Positions 32,937 to 40,075 of a DNA stretch of 64,000 bases are shown here, piece after piece. Position 1 is the stretch's first letter; each line of letters opens with the position of its first letter. The stretch is from Oscillospiraceae bacterium. GTDB taxonomy: Bacteria; Bacillota; Clostridia; Oscillospirales; Ruminococcaceae. The notes below the pieces were generated by a model, which did no database searches, had not been told where the DNA came from, and saw only the letters and a list, made by a program, of their open reading frames with translations. A program made the position numbers and the translations under genes. The stretch covers positions 14,330-78,329 of the forward strand of contig SFFD01000004.1 of NCBI GenBank assembly GCA_004556975.1, given 5' to 3'.

Positions 32937-33558
32937 ATTTACTGTTCTCTTCTTTTTCCGCCATGGAGCGATACGCCTTTTCGATTATGTCAACAACGCC
33001 GTCAATTCCGAGCCTGCCGCTGTCAAGCAAAAGATGATAGCTTTCTTTCATGCCCCATTTCTTATTATGGCAGCTCATATTGTAATATGACGCGCGGTAT
33101 TTGTCCGTCTGCTGAATGGATTTGATTGCTTCCTTTTCGGATATATTATAGCGTTCCATCGCGCGCTTTACTCTTGTTTTTATATCCGAATATATAAACA
33201 CATTGAGCAAATCATCGCGGTCACGCAGGACATTGTCCGCGCAGCGGCCAACAAAAATGCAGGGACCTTCCTTTGCTTTTTCGTTTATATAATTGGTCTG
33301 GTCGGCGGAAATCATAATTCCCGCAGGCATCATATTATCCATGCCGAATTCTGTATATGGGTACATTGCCATAGTGTAAAGAAAACTTCCTGTTGGGGTT
33401 TCTTCTATTTCACGGACGTATTTCGTGCTGAAACCGTTGTTTTTTGCAGCATACTCATAGAGATTCTTATCATAATACGGTATTCCGAGCCTTTCGGAAA
33501 GCTTAAGTCCAACCTCGCTTCCGCCGCTGCAAAACTGCCTTCCTATTGTAATTATCAT
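32935..33558 (-). CDS. Cytidylate kinase-like family protein
   Basis: A 207-residue P-loop kinase of the cytidylate kinase-like group (Cytidylate_kin2). It starts MIITIGRQFCSGGSEVGLKL, where GRQFCSGG serves as the nucleotide loop, followed by GIPYYDKNLYEYAA and CIFVGRCADNVL, and ends with a charged helix. True Cmk proteins have GxxGSGK loops, so the substrate may not be CMP. It is a single gene convergent with the two-component operon; nearby genes give no further hint. Confidence 0.82.
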   Translation of the reverse strand: MIITIGRQFCSGGSEVGLKLSERLGIPYYDKNLYEYAAKNNGFSTKYVREIEETPTGSFLYTMAMYPYTEFGMDNMMPAGIMISADQTNYINEKAKEGPCIFVGRCADNVLRDRDDLLNVFIYSDIKTRVKRAMERYNISEKEAIKSIQQTDKYRASYYNMSCHNKKWGMKESYHLLLDSGRLGIDGVVDIIEKAYRSMAEKEENSK

Positions 33559-33628
33559 ATTTCCATCCCCTTCCAGGCTTGTTTTCTGCTTTAATTATAC
33601 AAAATTTCAGGGCATTTGTCAAAGGCAT

Positions 33629-34786
33629 TTATCCCCTCTTTATAATCTTACCGTTTATAACAACCCATACCGGTTCTTCATAAACAGAAAGCGGGTCGCC
33701 TGAAAATACTGTTATATCCGCATCCATTCCGGGTGCGACAAAGCCTATCCTGTGGTCAAGACCGAGTATTTTTGCAGGAACGCTTGTTATGGCTCTTATT
33801 GCGTCGTCATGATCCATTCCGTACCGCACGGCTATGGCCGCCGAAAGAGGCAGATACTTTATAGGCACTTCCGGGTGGTCGGTACATATTGCAGCCTCAA
33901 CCCCGGCTTTTTTAAGCACAGCGGCAGTAGCCTCCGTTTGGTTCGCAAGCTCGGGCTTTGTCCTTGTGCCGATAATCGGGCCGACTATTACCGGAATCTT
34001 TTCTTCCGCAAGCTTTTCCGGGTTAAGGTGGCCTTCCGTGCAATGAACAAGAACCGCGTCAAGCTCAAACTCCTTTGCAATGCGAACTGCGGTAAAAATG
34101 TCATCGGCGCGGTGAGCATGAAAATGCGCCTGGGTTTCTTTTTTCAGTACCGAACAAAGAGCTTCGCTCTTCATATCAAATTCCGGCTCGTCGGCATCCT
34201 CATCGTTTTCGGCATTCTCCATATCCTGCATATAGCGCTGTGCTTTCATAAGCTGCTCGCGTATTATGGCTGCGGTCGCCATACGCGTTGCCGGGGTCTG
34301 GTCTTTTCCGTGATATGTATTTTTCGGGTTTTCGCCAAGGGCAAACTTCATGGCGGCGGGTGCTTTTATCACCATATCGTCTACCCGTTTGCCATATGTT
34401 TTCAGCGCGGCAAGCTGACCTGCCACCGGGTTTGCGCTTCCCGGACCGGTAACAACAGCGGTTACGCCCGCCATAAGCGCTTCTTTAAAACAGTTGTCTT
34501 CCGGATTTACGGCGTCAACCGCACGAAGCTGGGGCGTTGCCGGGTCGGTATCTTCGTTGCCGTCGTCGCCTTCAAATCCCGCTCCGTCCGCCCACATTCC
34601 TATATGGCAATGGGCGTCTATAAATCCCGGATAGATAACCATGCCCGAAAGGTCATAGCTTTCTTCATCCCTGGGGCAAAACGCCATAGGGCCTACATCT
34701 ATTATTTTACTGCCTTTAATAAGGACATAGCCGTTTTTTATGTTTTCCTCGCGGCCGGTAAAAATGCCTGCGTTATAAAAAAGCAT
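33629..34786 (-). CDS. Amidohydrolase family protein (imidazolonepropionase-like)
   Basis: A 385-residue metal-dependent amidohydrolase. Metal ligands are seen in FIDAHCHIGMW near residue 60, HFHAHRADDI near 220, VLVHCTEGHL near 245 and the Asp in CTDHPEVPIK near 300. The C-terminal GFVAPGMDADITVFSGDPL closes the composite barrel. The substrate is not evident; relatives include imidazolonepropionase and dipeptidases. The start at 34786 follows GAAGGAGAG; a frame 15 codons longer has no ribosome site and overlaps the terminator of yabR. Confidence 0.87.
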   Translation of the reverse strand: MLFYNAGIFTGREENIKNGYVLIKGSKIIDVGPMAFCPRDEESYDLSGMVIYPGFIDAHCHIGMWADGAGFEGDDGNEDTDPATPQLRAVDAVNPEDNCFKEALMAGVTAVVTGPGSANPVAGQLAALKTYGKRVDDMVIKAPAAMKFALGENPKNTYHGKDQTPATRMATAAIIREQLMKAQRYMQDMENAENDEDADEPEFDMKSEALCSVLKKETQAHFHAHRADDIFTAVRIAKEFELDAVLVHCTEGHLNPEKLAEEKIPVIVGPIIGTRTKPELANQTEATAAVLKKAGVEAAICTDHPEVPIKYLPLSAAIAVRYGMDHDDAIRAITSVPAKILGLDHRIGFVAPGMDADITVFSGDPLSVYEEPVWVVINGKIIKRG

Positions 34787-34801
34787 TTTTCTCTCCTTCT
34801 C

Positions 34802-34840
34802 AAAAAAGGATACCGGGGCAAAATGCGCCAATATCCTTTT
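34802..34840 (-). terminator. Terminator after yabR
   Basis: On the minus strand AAAAGGATA and TATCCTTTTTT arms around about 19 bases (with an inner GGCGCATTTTGCC stem). It ends the yabP-yabQ-divIC-yabR transcript. Confidence 0.75.
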
Positions 34841-34849
34841 CTTTTTGAT

Positions 34850-35302
34850 TTATTGTTGTTTCGGTCTGCGCGGACGCCCCTTCTGGGCGTCAATCACCTT
34901 TTTAAGGTCGCTCATTTTCTCGTCGCTTGATTTTTTGAAATTATTCATCATATCTTCAAAGGACAAGTTTTCGTGCTGGCGCGGTTTGAATTCAAAGCTG
35001 TCTGTTCCGCCGCCGAAACAGTGCTGTTCCTTATGACAGGGCTGGCGGCGTTCTTCCTTTGAAGCAGGCGCTTCCGCTTGTTTCATGGAAAGGCTAATCT
35101 TTCCTTCCGGGCTTACGGTGATGACCTTCACCTTGACCTCTTGTCCCATACGAACATATTCCTTTATGTCTTTGACATAAGTTTTCGCCACTTCAGAAAT
35201 ATGTACCATTCCGGTTAAGCCGTCGCCTATATCTACAAATACTCCGAAATTAGTGATTCCGGACACTTTGCCTTCGATTACAGAACCAACCTCAGCCGCC
35301 AT
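34850..35302 (-). CDS. yabR: S1-domain RNA-binding protein, YabR-like
   Basis: A 150-residue protein with one S1 RNA-binding domain (residues 2-72: GSVIEGKVSGITNFGVFVDI, then GMVHISEVAKTYVKD and KVKVITVSPEGKISLSMK) and a charged, His/Gln-rich tail ending in basic RPRRPKQQ. YabR of Bacillus (general stress/polyribonucleotide-binding type) is next to divIC, exactly as here, which supports the name. I placed the start at the ATG at 35302 behind GAGGGGG; the TTG seven codons upstream overlaps that site. The role is post-transcriptional but not defined. Confidence 0.88.
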   Translation of the reverse strand: MAAEVGSVIEGKVSGITNFGVFVDIGDGLTGMVHISEVAKTYVKDIKEYVRMGQEVKVKVITVSPEGKISLSMKQAEAPASKEERRQPCHKEQHCFGGGTDSFEFKPRQHENLSFEDMMNNFKKSSDEKMSDLKKVIDAQKGRPRRPKQQ

Positions 35303-35332
35303 TAAAGAAAAAATCCCCCTCAAATCAAAAAA

Positions 35333-35653
35333 TCAATCGGTACCCGAAACGTCTATATAAAAATGTTCATCGGCATAGGCATAGCCAAGCTTGCTTCTTG
35401 CCTGCCTTTCTATAAATTCGTCCGTACCGTAGCTGTCAAGCGTTTTCTGAAGCTCTTCGTTCTGAATAAGCTTTTCAGAATACTCCTGCTTACGGGTATC
35501 AAGAGTCGCTTTCATTTCGCTTATTTTGGCCTGGGTTGCTATCAGTGAATAAAGAAGATACATTCCTAAGACAATAACTGCAATCCGAAAGATAAGGTTC
35601 TTTTTCTTTTTCTGTACCGCTTCTTTCAAAACTTCCGTGCTCCTTTCCGGCAT
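35333..35653 (-). CDS. divIC: Septum formation initiator DivIC/FtsB-like
   Basis: A 106-residue bitopic membrane protein of the DivIC/FtsB family: a short basic cytoplasmic N-terminus (QKKKKNLIF), one membrane helix (FRIAVIVLGMYLLYSLIA, about 22-40), a coiled coil (KISEMKATLDTRKQEYSEKL) and the conserved end IERQARSKLGYAYADEHFYI. It works with FtsL and DivIB at the division septum. The ATG at 35653 has a poor ribosome site; a TTG at 35629 sits ten bases after AAGGAG and may be the real start, giving 98 residues. It overlaps the 3' end of yabQ by 155 bases. Confidence 0.87.
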   Translation of the reverse strand: MPERSTEVLKEAVQKKKKNLIFRIAVIVLGMYLLYSLIATQAKISEMKATLDTRKQEYSEKLIQNEELQKTLDSYGTDEFIERQARSKLGYAYADEHFYIDVSGTD

Positions 35654-36185
35654 TTTTTCCGCAAAACAAAAAATGCCTTTTATCTTTTGAATCTAAAGAT
35701 AATTTATTATACAACACTTTTCTTTTGCTTTTCAATACTTTTTCTTCATTAACATAAATTTTGGCAAAAAATATTTTTACTTTTTGGGCATTTGATTTAA
35801 GTATTTTCGCTGCGGCGTAAAAAATCCTAAACACCGGACGCATAATTTTCCCAATCAGAGTTTTGATAATCTTAACGGCGCGCTTTGCAAGCCATAAATT
35901 TATTTTGCCGATGCTTAAATACCACGCAAAAAAGCCTATTGCTTCGCCAAAATATATATAAGCCCTGGGCATACCGAAATTTACGTTAAGCAGAAACGAA
36001 AATGAAAGAAATCCTGCCCAAAGGCAAAAAGCAACGTCTTTCGCAATCATTGCCCAAGGCTTTTTCGGAAGAAAAAGCCCCGCCGCGCGGAAAATATCAA
36101 AGCACCACCCAAGCGCTGCGCCGACGGCAAGCGCCTGCAAAAAAATTGCCCACTGGTCGCCTATTATATCCCTTGTGTATATCAT
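35499..36185 (-). CDS. yabQ: Spore cortex biosynthesis protein YabQ with 3' overrun into divIC
   Basis: A 228-residue reading frame. Residues 1-150 match YabQ: several membrane segments (FLQALAVGAALGWCFDIFRA, then VAFCLWAGFLSFSFLLNVNF and GEAIGFFAWYLSI), as expected for a mother-cell protein needed for the spore cortex. The last 60 or so residues (from LSLDSKDKRHFLFCGK on) are read in another frame through the first half of divIC and look unlike any membrane or coiled domain. The natural stop therefore seems lost, by mutation or frameshift, or the overlap is real. Its start overlaps the yabP stop by 4 bases. Confidence 0.82.
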   Translation of the reverse strand: MIYTRDIIGDQWAIFLQALAVGAALGWCFDIFRAAGLFLPKKPWAMIAKDVAFCLWAGFLSFSFLLNVNFGMPRAYIYFGEAIGFFAWYLSIGKINLWLAKRAVKIIKTLIGKIMRPVFRIFYAAAKILKSNAQKVKIFFAKIYVNEEKVLKSKRKVLYNKLSLDSKDKRHFLFCGKNAGKEHGSFERSGTEKEKEPYLSDCSYCLRNVSSLFTDSNPGQNKRNESDS

Positions 36186-36466
36186 CTGAATATTTTTGCA
36201 AAAAATCCGGCCTTGCGCGCAAGCGCCGGCGAATATGTAACGGATTCAATTTTCCCTTCCACGGCAAGCTTTCCGCTTTCTGCCGAAAACTCGGTCACTT
36301 TTAATCCGCTTCCTTTTATTGTCATTCTAAGTCCGTACGGCATTGCAAATACGGTTTTATCGTCAAATCCGTCCACATCGCAAATTCCCTGTGCCAAAAG
36401 CAGCGTTCTGTCCTTTTCAAGAGAAAAGCTGTGTGGAATATGTTCCTCTTTGTTATTTTTTTGCAC
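36182..36466 (-). CDS. yabP: Sporulation protein YabP
   Basis: A 94-residue YabP-family protein, required for spore cortex formation. It begins VQKNNKEEHIPHSFSLEKD, continues with strand-rich GICDVDGFDDKTVFAMPYG and LRMTIKGSGLKVTEFSAESG and ends near VTYSPALARKAGFFAKIFR. The GTG start at 36466 follows GGGGGAAC and gives the usual length; a frame 24 codons longer begins inside the upstream spacer. It is followed by yabQ, divIC and yabR, the Bacillus subtilis order, and would be under a mother-cell sigma factor. Confidence 0.9.
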   Translation of the reverse strand: MQKNNKEEHIPHSFSLEKDRTLLLAQGICDVDGFDDKTVFAMPYGLRMTIKGSGLKVTEFSAESGKLAVEGKIESVTYSPALARKAGFFAKIFR

Positions 36467-36583
36467 AGAATGTTCCCCCGTTCTTTTATTCTGCATAAAA
36501 TAATTTATGACAACGCGGCAAAAAAAATGCAGACGCACGGCGAATAACTGCCGTGCGCCCGCACTTTTGCATTACCTGCGTTT

Positions 36584-36736
36584 TCAGTCGCATTTCTGCT
36601 GGCTTTGCTGGTTCTGCGCTTTCTGCTGAGAAGATGCGTGCTTGTCGTTTTTGTTATTCTGCATCTGACGATTTTGGCTCTGTTTGTTCTGAGCTTTCTG
36701 CTGAGAGTTACTTTCTCTTGAATAATTTTCGGGCAT
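36584..36736 (-). CDS. Small Gln/Asn/Ser-rich protein, possible spore protein
   Basis: A 50-residue reading frame: ATG at 36736 behind CGGAGAAAAGC, stop at 36584-36586, immediately followed downstream by a hairpin (CGCACGG/CCGTGCG, 36534-36560). The protein is built of two near repeats, SQQKAQNKQSQN and SQQKAQNQQSQQ, in a Gln/Asn/Ser/Lys-rich background and ends KCD. The composition recalls gamma-type small acid-soluble spore proteins, and it sits 118 bases upstream of yabP on the same strand. I cannot assign it to a known family with certainty. Confidence 0.6.
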   Translation of the reverse strand: MPENYSRESNSQQKAQNKQSQNRQMQNNKNDKHASSQQKAQNQQSQQKCD

Positions 36737-37013
36737 AAGCTTTTCTCCGTTCAAAAAATATTTTATGAAGGTTAATTATTGCCTTCCGCTTTTTATTTTT
36801 GCGCAAAATTTCAGTTTTATTCCACATTGCGGCGTTTATGGCCAAATTGATGCGCAGCCATTATTTCTTATCATAGCCAAAGGCTTTTTCGTATAAATAT
36901 TCATGTTGATAAAATCGCGAAAAAATGGTAAAATAAAATATAATGACAATATGTATTTTCAGATTTTTCAATATTATTTTTATCTGATACAGCAGAAAGG
37001 CGGCGTTTATATT

Positions 37014-37430
37014 TTGCTCGACACCTCCGAAAAGCATACCGAAGCAGGGGCCTTAAACGGGCTTTCACTCGCCTTTATAGGCGATTCTGTATATGAGCTT
37101 CTTGTTCGCGAATATCTTTTGAAAAACGGCTCTATGCCCATAGGAAAGCTTCATTCCCTTGCGGTGGAATTTGTAAGAGCTTCTGCACAGGCGCATTTCT
37201 TTGATATAGCCGAACCGCAGCTTAACGAAGATGAGCTTTCAATTCTTTACCGCGGCCGCAACGCAAGCTCCTCACATATTCCGAAAGGCGCCTGCGCCGT
37301 CGAATACAGAAAGGCAACGGGCGTCGAGGCGCTTTTCGGCTGGCTTTACCTTGAAGGCAGACAAAACCGCATACGCGAGCTTTTTGACCTTTTGCTCCAG
37401 AATATTCCGAAGGAGGCAAGCGAAGTTTGA
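37014..37430 (+). CDS. mrnC: Mini-ribonuclease III
   Basis: A 138-residue Mini-III protein, an RNase III catalytic domain without dsRNA-binding domain, which matures 23S rRNA. Conserved text: LSLAFIGDSVYELLVREYLL (catalytic Asp in IGDSVYE), LHSLAVEFVRASAQA and TGVEALFGWLYLEGRQNRI (catalytic Glu in EALFG). The start is a TTG at 37014 behind AAAGGCGG; an upstream extension of 37 codons is Tyr/Phe-rich and not conserved-looking. It overlaps the next gene by 4 bases. Confidence 0.9.
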   Translation: MLDTSEKHTEAGALNGLSLAFIGDSVYELLVREYLLKNGSMPIGKLHSLAVEFVRASAQAHFFDIAEPQLNEDELSILYRGRNASSSHIPKGACAVEYRKATGVEALFGWLYLEGRQNRIRELFDLLLQNIPKEASEV

Positions 37431-38293
37431 GTAAAATTAAAATTTTTGACATTCTCAAGGATATAGGCGCAGACATAATCGGTTCCGCAATATTTGCAAT
37501 CGGCGTAGATGTTTTTACCGGCCCCAACAACATTGCCCCCGGCGGCGTAACCGCCATTGCCACAATGCTCAACTCCATGACGAATATACAGATAGGTACC
37601 CTTAATTTCCTGCTTAACATGCCTCTTGTAATTCTCGGGCTTGTTGTTCTCGGCAAAAAATTCACGTTAAACACTCTGCGAAGCGTTGTTATACTTTCCC
37701 TTGTAACCAACGCATTTGACGTTCTTCTTCCGGAATATACGGGCAGCGTTCTTCTTGCCGCAATTTTCGGCGGAGTTTGCATCGGCGTCGGCATGGGAAT
37801 TATTTTTCTGCGCGGTTCCACCACCGGCGGCACGGATATTCTCGGCAGGGTGCTTCTGCGCCGTTTTCAGCACATTCCCCTTGGCAAAATTCTTCTTGCC
37901 ATGGATTTTGTCATTGTTACCACCGCCGGGTTCTATTACGGTACGCTTGAAGCTTCGCTTTACGCAATAATTTCCATATATGCCGTCGAAAAGGCAACGG
38001 ACAGCGTTCTTTACGGCTTTAACGAAAGCCGCATTGCCTATATCGTTTCGGATAAATCCGTTGAAATTGCCCAGCGAATTATGGACGAAACAGGCCGCGG
38101 AGTTACCTATCTTAACGGCGAAGGCGGCTATCAGCGCGCAAAAAAGCTTGTTGTTATGTGTGCTCTTCCAAGCCGTCAGTTTGCTCATCTTAAGCACATT
38201 GCCCTTGAGGTTGACCCAATGGCTTTTATAATGGTTTCTACCGCAAGCAACGTTATAGGCGAGGGATTCAGCCAGACCTTTGATGAAGTCTGA
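37427..38293 (+). CDS. YitT-family membrane protein (DUF161/DUF2179)
   Basis: A 288-residue protein with five to six membrane helices in the first 185 residues (IGSAIFAIGVDVFTGPNNIA, VGMGIIFLRGSTTGGTDILG and others) and a C-terminal soluble DUF2179 domain (about 205-285, RIAYIVSDKSVEIAQRIMDE and AFIMVSTASNVIGEGFSQ). The family is common in Firmicutes, function unknown. It starts with a TTG that overlaps the mrnC stop codon, so it is translated from the same mRNA. A long AT-rich hairpin terminator follows. Confidence 0.88.
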   Translation: MSKIKIFDILKDIGADIIGSAIFAIGVDVFTGPNNIAPGGVTAIATMLNSMTNIQIGTLNFLLNMPLVILGLVVLGKKFTLNTLRSVVILSLVTNAFDVLLPEYTGSVLLAAIFGGVCIGVGMGIIFLRGSTTGGTDILGRVLLRRFQHIPLGKILLAMDFVIVTTAGFYYGTLEASLYAIISIYAVEKATDSVLYGFNESRIAYIVSDKSVEIAQRIMDETGRGVTYLNGEGGYQRAKKLVVMCALPSRQFAHLKHIALEVDPMAFIMVSTASNVIGEGFSQTFDEV

Positions 38294-38312
38294 ACTTAAA
38301 TTATGTTATTGA

Positions 38313-38347
38313 GCCGAAATTTTTTTAAAAAAATTTCGGCTTTTTTT
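38313..38347 (+). terminator. Terminator after the yitT-like gene
   Basis: GCCGAAATTTTTTT and AAAAAAATTTCGGC arms directly followed by T7. Confidence 0.9.
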
Positions 38348-38357
38348 ATATTTTCTA

Positions 38358-38386
38358 TTGACAACAGCCCTGTGCGGTAGTATAAA
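38358..38386 (+). promoter_or_regulatory. Promoter of the cysK leader
   Basis: TTGACA (38358-38363), 17-base spacer, TATAAA (38381-38386). The start point falls near 38393, just before an inverted repeat. Confidence 0.87.
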
Positions 38387-38395
38387 AGAATCAAC

Positions 38396-38410
38396 CTACT
38401 TGGTTAGTAG
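38396..38410 (+). promoter_or_regulatory. Probable Rrf2/CymR-type operator at the cysK start point
   Basis: Inverted repeat CTACT-N5-AGTAG placed at the transcription start. An Rrf2 regulator gene lies 2.7 kb downstream (41156-41581), and cysK genes in Firmicutes are classic CymR targets. The link is inferred. Confidence 0.55.
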
Positions 38411-38441
38411 TTATATTGTTTACGGTAAAGGAGGCGGCCCG

Positions 38442-38495
38442 ATGAATAAGAGTATATGCGTGCTCTTTTCGTGTAGCCGCGCCGCTTTTTCATAA
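38442..38495 (+). CDS. Cysteine-containing leader peptide upstream of cysK
   Basis: A 17-codon frame, MNKSICVLFSCSRAAFS, behind AAAGGAGG. Its message can fold so that the ribosome-site segment 38429-38438 pairs over ten positions with 38481-38490 (GCCGCTTTTT), with an inner AAGAG/CTCTT stem: a terminator-like hairpin that contains the leader's two Cys codons. Translation of the leader would open it. This fits a cysteine-sensing attenuator in front of cysK, 63 bases downstream; it is a prediction. Confidence 0.5.
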   Translation: MNKSICVLFSCSRAAFS

Positions 38496-38558
38496 TATAT
38501 TGTATCAAAACCGAATTACATATTTAGTATTTTAAAAAATAAAAGGAGGTTTTTTATC

Positions 38559-39491
38559 ATGTCTGTTATTTATACTTCCGCCGACCAGCTTATAGGCAAA
38601 ACCCCGCTGCTTGAACTTACGCATATTGAAAAAAAGCATAACCTTAAGGCAAAAATTTTTGCAAAGCTTGAATATTTTAACCCCGCGGGCTCCGTAAAAG
38701 ACAGAATCGCCAAGGCAATGATTGACGACGCCGAACAAAAGGGGCTTCTTAAAGAGGGTTCCGTCATTATTGAGCCTACCTCCGGAAACACGGGAATCGG
38801 CCTTGCCTCCGTTGCTGCGGCAAGAGGCTATCGTATTATAATTGTAATGCCTGAAACCATGTCCGTAGAGCGCCGCCAGATTATGAAGGCATACGGTGCC
38901 GAACTTGTTCTTACTGACGGCACAAAGGGCATGAAGGGTGCCATTGAAAAGGCTGACGAGCTTTCAAAAGAAATTCCCAACAGCTTTATTCCCGGTCAGT
39001 TTGTGAACGAAGCGAACCCAAAGGCGCATTTTGAAACCACAGGACCTGAAATTTTTGAAGATACCGACGGTAATGTCGACTTTTTCGTTGCCGGCGTCGG
39101 CACCGGCGGCACAATTACAGGTGTGGGCAAATATCTTAAATCAAAGCTTCCTAAAGTAAAAGTTGTTGCCGTTGAGCCGAAAAGCTCCGCCGTTCTTTCT
39201 ACCAGCGCAGCCGGCCCGCACAAAATTCAGGGAATCGGTGCAGGATTTGTGCCGAAGGTGCTTGATACCGATATTTATGATGAGATTATTCCGGTTGAAA
39301 ACGAGGACGCCTTTGCCATGGGCAAAGAGGTTGGCAGAAACGAGGGCGTACTTGTGGGTATATCCTCCGGCGCTGCCCTTTGGGCAGCCATAGAGGTTGC
39401 AAAGCGCCCGGAAAACGAGGGTAAAAACATCGTTGTTCTGTTCCCGGATACCGGCGACCGCTACCTCTCCACTCCCCTTTTCGCAGACTGA
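38559..39491 (+). CDS. cysK: O-acetylserine sulfhydrylase (cysteine synthase A)
   Basis: A 310-residue PLP enzyme making cysteine from O-acetylserine and sulfide. The PLP lysine lies in NPAGSVKDRIAKAM near residue 46, the substrate loop is PTSGNTGIGLA near residue 72 and the phosphate-binding loop GVGTGGTITG near residue 178. The C-terminus PDTGDRYLSTPLF is typical. AAAGGAGG precedes the ATG. It is the first large gene behind a promoter, operator-like repeat and leader peptide, and stands 17 bases before the HD-domain gene, so sulfur-responsive expression is likely. Confidence 0.96.
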   Translation: MSVIYTSADQLIGKTPLLELTHIEKKHNLKAKIFAKLEYFNPAGSVKDRIAKAMIDDAEQKGLLKEGSVIIEPTSGNTGIGLASVAAARGYRIIIVMPETMSVERRQIMKAYGAELVLTDGTKGMKGAIEKADELSKEIPNSFIPGQFVNEANPKAHFETTGPEIFEDTDGNVDFFVAGVGTGGTITGVGKYLKSKLPKVKVVAVEPKSSAVLSTSAAGPHKIQGIGAGFVPKVLDTDIYDEIIPVENEDAFAMGKEVGRNEGVLVGISSGAALWAAIEVAKRPENEGKNIVVLFPDTGDRYLSTPLFAD

Positions 39492-39508
39492 TTTTGCAGG
39501 AAGATTCT

Positions 39509-40075
39509 ATGATTCCCACCATTGACGAAGCAAGAGCGCTTCTTAAAAAATACAATTCAGACCCGTTTCATCTTAAGCACGCTGAAATTGTTTCCGGAGT
39601 TATGAAATATTTTGCCGACAAGCTCGGCTATGGCTATGAAGCGGAATTTTGGAGCGTGGTCGGGCTTTTGCACGACCTTGATTTTGAGCAGTTCCCAGAG
39701 CAGCACTGCATAAAGAGTCAGGAGCTCATGCGCGAAGCCGGGCTTGACGAAAGAATAATCCGCGCCACGGCAAGCCACGGATACGGCATAACCGTGGACA
39801 TAAAGCCCGAACACACCATGGAAAAGGTGCTTTACGCCACCGACGAGCTGACCGGGCTTATCGGCGCCGTGGCGCTTATGCGCCCCTCCAAAAGCGTTGC
39901 CGACCTTGAGCTTAAATCCGTAAAGAAAAAGTTCAAAAGCGCCGGATTTGCCGCAGGATGTTCCCGAGAGGTTATATCAAACGGCGCGGAAATGCTCGGT
40001 TGGAGCCTTGACGACCTTATAACCGAAACCATTATGGCAATGCGCGAAACGCCTGCTGCAAAGTTTGATGAATAA
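39509..40075 (+). CDS. HD-domain hydrolase
   Basis: A 188-residue HDIG-related phosphohydrolase. The motif is seen as HLKHAEIVSGVMKYFA near residue 20, GLLHDLDFEQFPEQH near residue 50 (HD pair), ATASHGYG near 85 and the late YATDELTGLIGAVAL near 110. Relatives are annotated only as predicted hydrolases acting on nucleotides. The ATG at 39509 follows AGGAAG. It sits between cysK and mnmA, overlapping mnmA by 8 bases, which suggests one transcript for sulfur assimilation and thiolation genes. Confidence 0.85.
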   Translation: MIPTIDEARALLKKYNSDPFHLKHAEIVSGVMKYFADKLGYGYEAEFWSVVGLLHDLDFEQFPEQHCIKSQELMREAGLDERIIRATASHGYGITVDIKPEHTMEKVLYATDELTGLIGAVALMRPSKSVADLELKSVKKKFKSAGFAAGCSREVISNGAEMLGWSLDDLITETIMAMRETPAAKFDE

